Assembly: GCA_016932965.1 (NCBI GenBank)
Contig: JAFGBW010000057.1
Span: 1-14,851, forward strand
Source of the DNA: Candidatus Auribacterota bacterium
GTDB taxonomy: Bacteria > Auribacterota > JAFGBW01
DNA length: 14,851 nt
Direction of reading: 5' to 3'
This document shows positions 14,390 to 14,851 of this stretch, piece after piece. A program made the translations under genes and the position numbers. How positions within the stretch are numbered: position 1 is the stretch's first letter; each line of letters opens with the position of its first letter. Below the pieces are notes generated by a model. That model saw nothing but the letters and a program-made list of their open reading frames with translations, was not told where the DNA came from and searched no databases.

Positions 14390-14851
14390 ATGAAAATGTT
14401 GATGATTGCGGTTTTTTTTCTGCTGGTAACGCTGGTTCTCACCTATCCCGTTGCTGTTAAGATGGATTGTGCTGTCAGGGACCCGGGCGACCCACTCCTC
14501 AATACCTGGATCCTCAACTGGCAGGCTGAACAGCTCGCGCGGTTGGATGTTACGAAGTTTTTTCAGGCCAATTTTTTCTGGCCGCATTCAAGGGTCCTGG
14601 CCTATTCGGAATACATGTTTCCCAATGCCGTTTTAGCCATGCCGGTTATCCTTTTTTCCGGCAACCCGATTCTGGGTTATAATACGTTGATTCTTTTTTC
14701 CTTTTTCATGAACGGCTTGGCCATGTACATCCTGGCTTATTCTCTGACACGCCACCGGATCGGGTCCGTGATTGCCGGAGTCAGCTATTCTTTTTCGCCA
14801 TTTATGTTCGCTCATTTATGTCATCTCCAGGTCCTCTCCGCCTGGGCAATC
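14390..14851 (+). CDS. GT-C-like polytopic membrane protein, N-terminal part
   Basis: The frame runs open off the right edge, leaving 154 residues visible. A first membrane helix (about 2-23, MLMIAVFFLLVTLVLTYPVAV) is followed by the periplasmic loop RDPGDPLLNTWILNWQAEQL (30-49), then QANFFWPHSRVLAYSEYMF (59-77). Further hydrophobic helices lie at about 80-90, 97-119 and 125-143. The GDPLLNTWIL signature followed by NFFWPH and AYSE is found in a recurring family of bacterial membrane proteins annotated as YfhO/GT-C-like, probable lipid-linked sugar transferases. The acidic pair region D31/D34 is in the first outer loop as expected for GT-C. In-frame ATGs at 14330 and 14333 overlap the upstream stop and would add 19-20 polar residues. 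Function beyond putative membrane glycosyl transfer cannot be stated. Confidence 0.7.
   Translation, partial: MKMLMIAVFFLLVTLVLTYPVAVKMDCAVRDPGDPLLNTWILNWQAEQLARLDVTKFFQANFFWPHSRVLAYSEYMFPNAVLAMPVILFSGNPILGYNTLILFSFFMNGLAMYILAYSLTRHRIGSVIAGVSYSFSPFMFAHLCHLQVLSAWAI

Overview
The window looks like chromosome of a diderm bacterium of moderate GC content. The AsmA-type protein at the left edge implies an outer membrane. The mix of HU/IHF-like protein, HisRS, CHASE2 histidine kinase, TMTC-like membrane glycosyltransferases and degenerate heptamer repeats (GAATTCA type) would suit an uncultivated lineage such as Omnitrophota or a deltaproteobacterial relative. That placement is inference only. I see no plasmid, phage, transposase, CRISPR, tRNA or rRNA signal.

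Layout. Positions 1-2044 (+): an AsmA-like C-terminus, smpB and a rhomboid-family membrane protein, joined by two 4-nt ATGA overlaps, so very likely one transcript. Positions 2045-2268: a spacer with a tandem heptamer array and a short 9-nt duplication. Positions 2269-4441 (+): a predicted exported, degenerate phospholipase-D-like protein with winged-helix-like regions, then a glyoxalase-II-type metallo-hydrolase 10 nt downstream. Positions 4522-5487 (+): a GT-B glycosyltransferase. Positions 5590-7392 (+): a CHASE2 sensor histidine kinase with no response regulator in view. It converges on a minus-strand pair read from about 9014 down to 7414: a GT2 glycosyltransferase overlapping a CvpA-like membrane protein. 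Positions 9027-9240: a divergent control region with a near-consensus sigma-70 promoter. Positions 9241-12543 (+): an HU/IHF-like DNA-binding protein, hisS, and a TMTC-like GT-C transferase with TPR-like repeats. Positions 12544-12864: an AT-rich spacer holding a pair of inverted heptamer-repeat arms. Positions 12865-14851 (+): two polytopic GT-C-like membrane proteins, the second cut by the window end.

The genes form two themes. One is housekeeping: trans-translation (SmpB), histidyl-tRNA charging and nucleoid structure. The other is the cell surface: two cytoplasmic sugar transferases (GT-B and GT2), three polytopic GT-C-like proteins, an AsmA protein and a sensor kinase. I read the second theme as surface or protein glycosylation, though no nucleotide-sugar synthesis genes are here to name a product.

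The most unusual content is two apparent pseudo-enzymes: a rhomboid lacking the serine and oxyanion residues, and an exported PLD fold lacking the HKD residues but carrying winged-helix-like domains. A C6 tract at the start of the TMTC-like gene makes its true start uncertain. No single multi-gene system that I can call new is evident.
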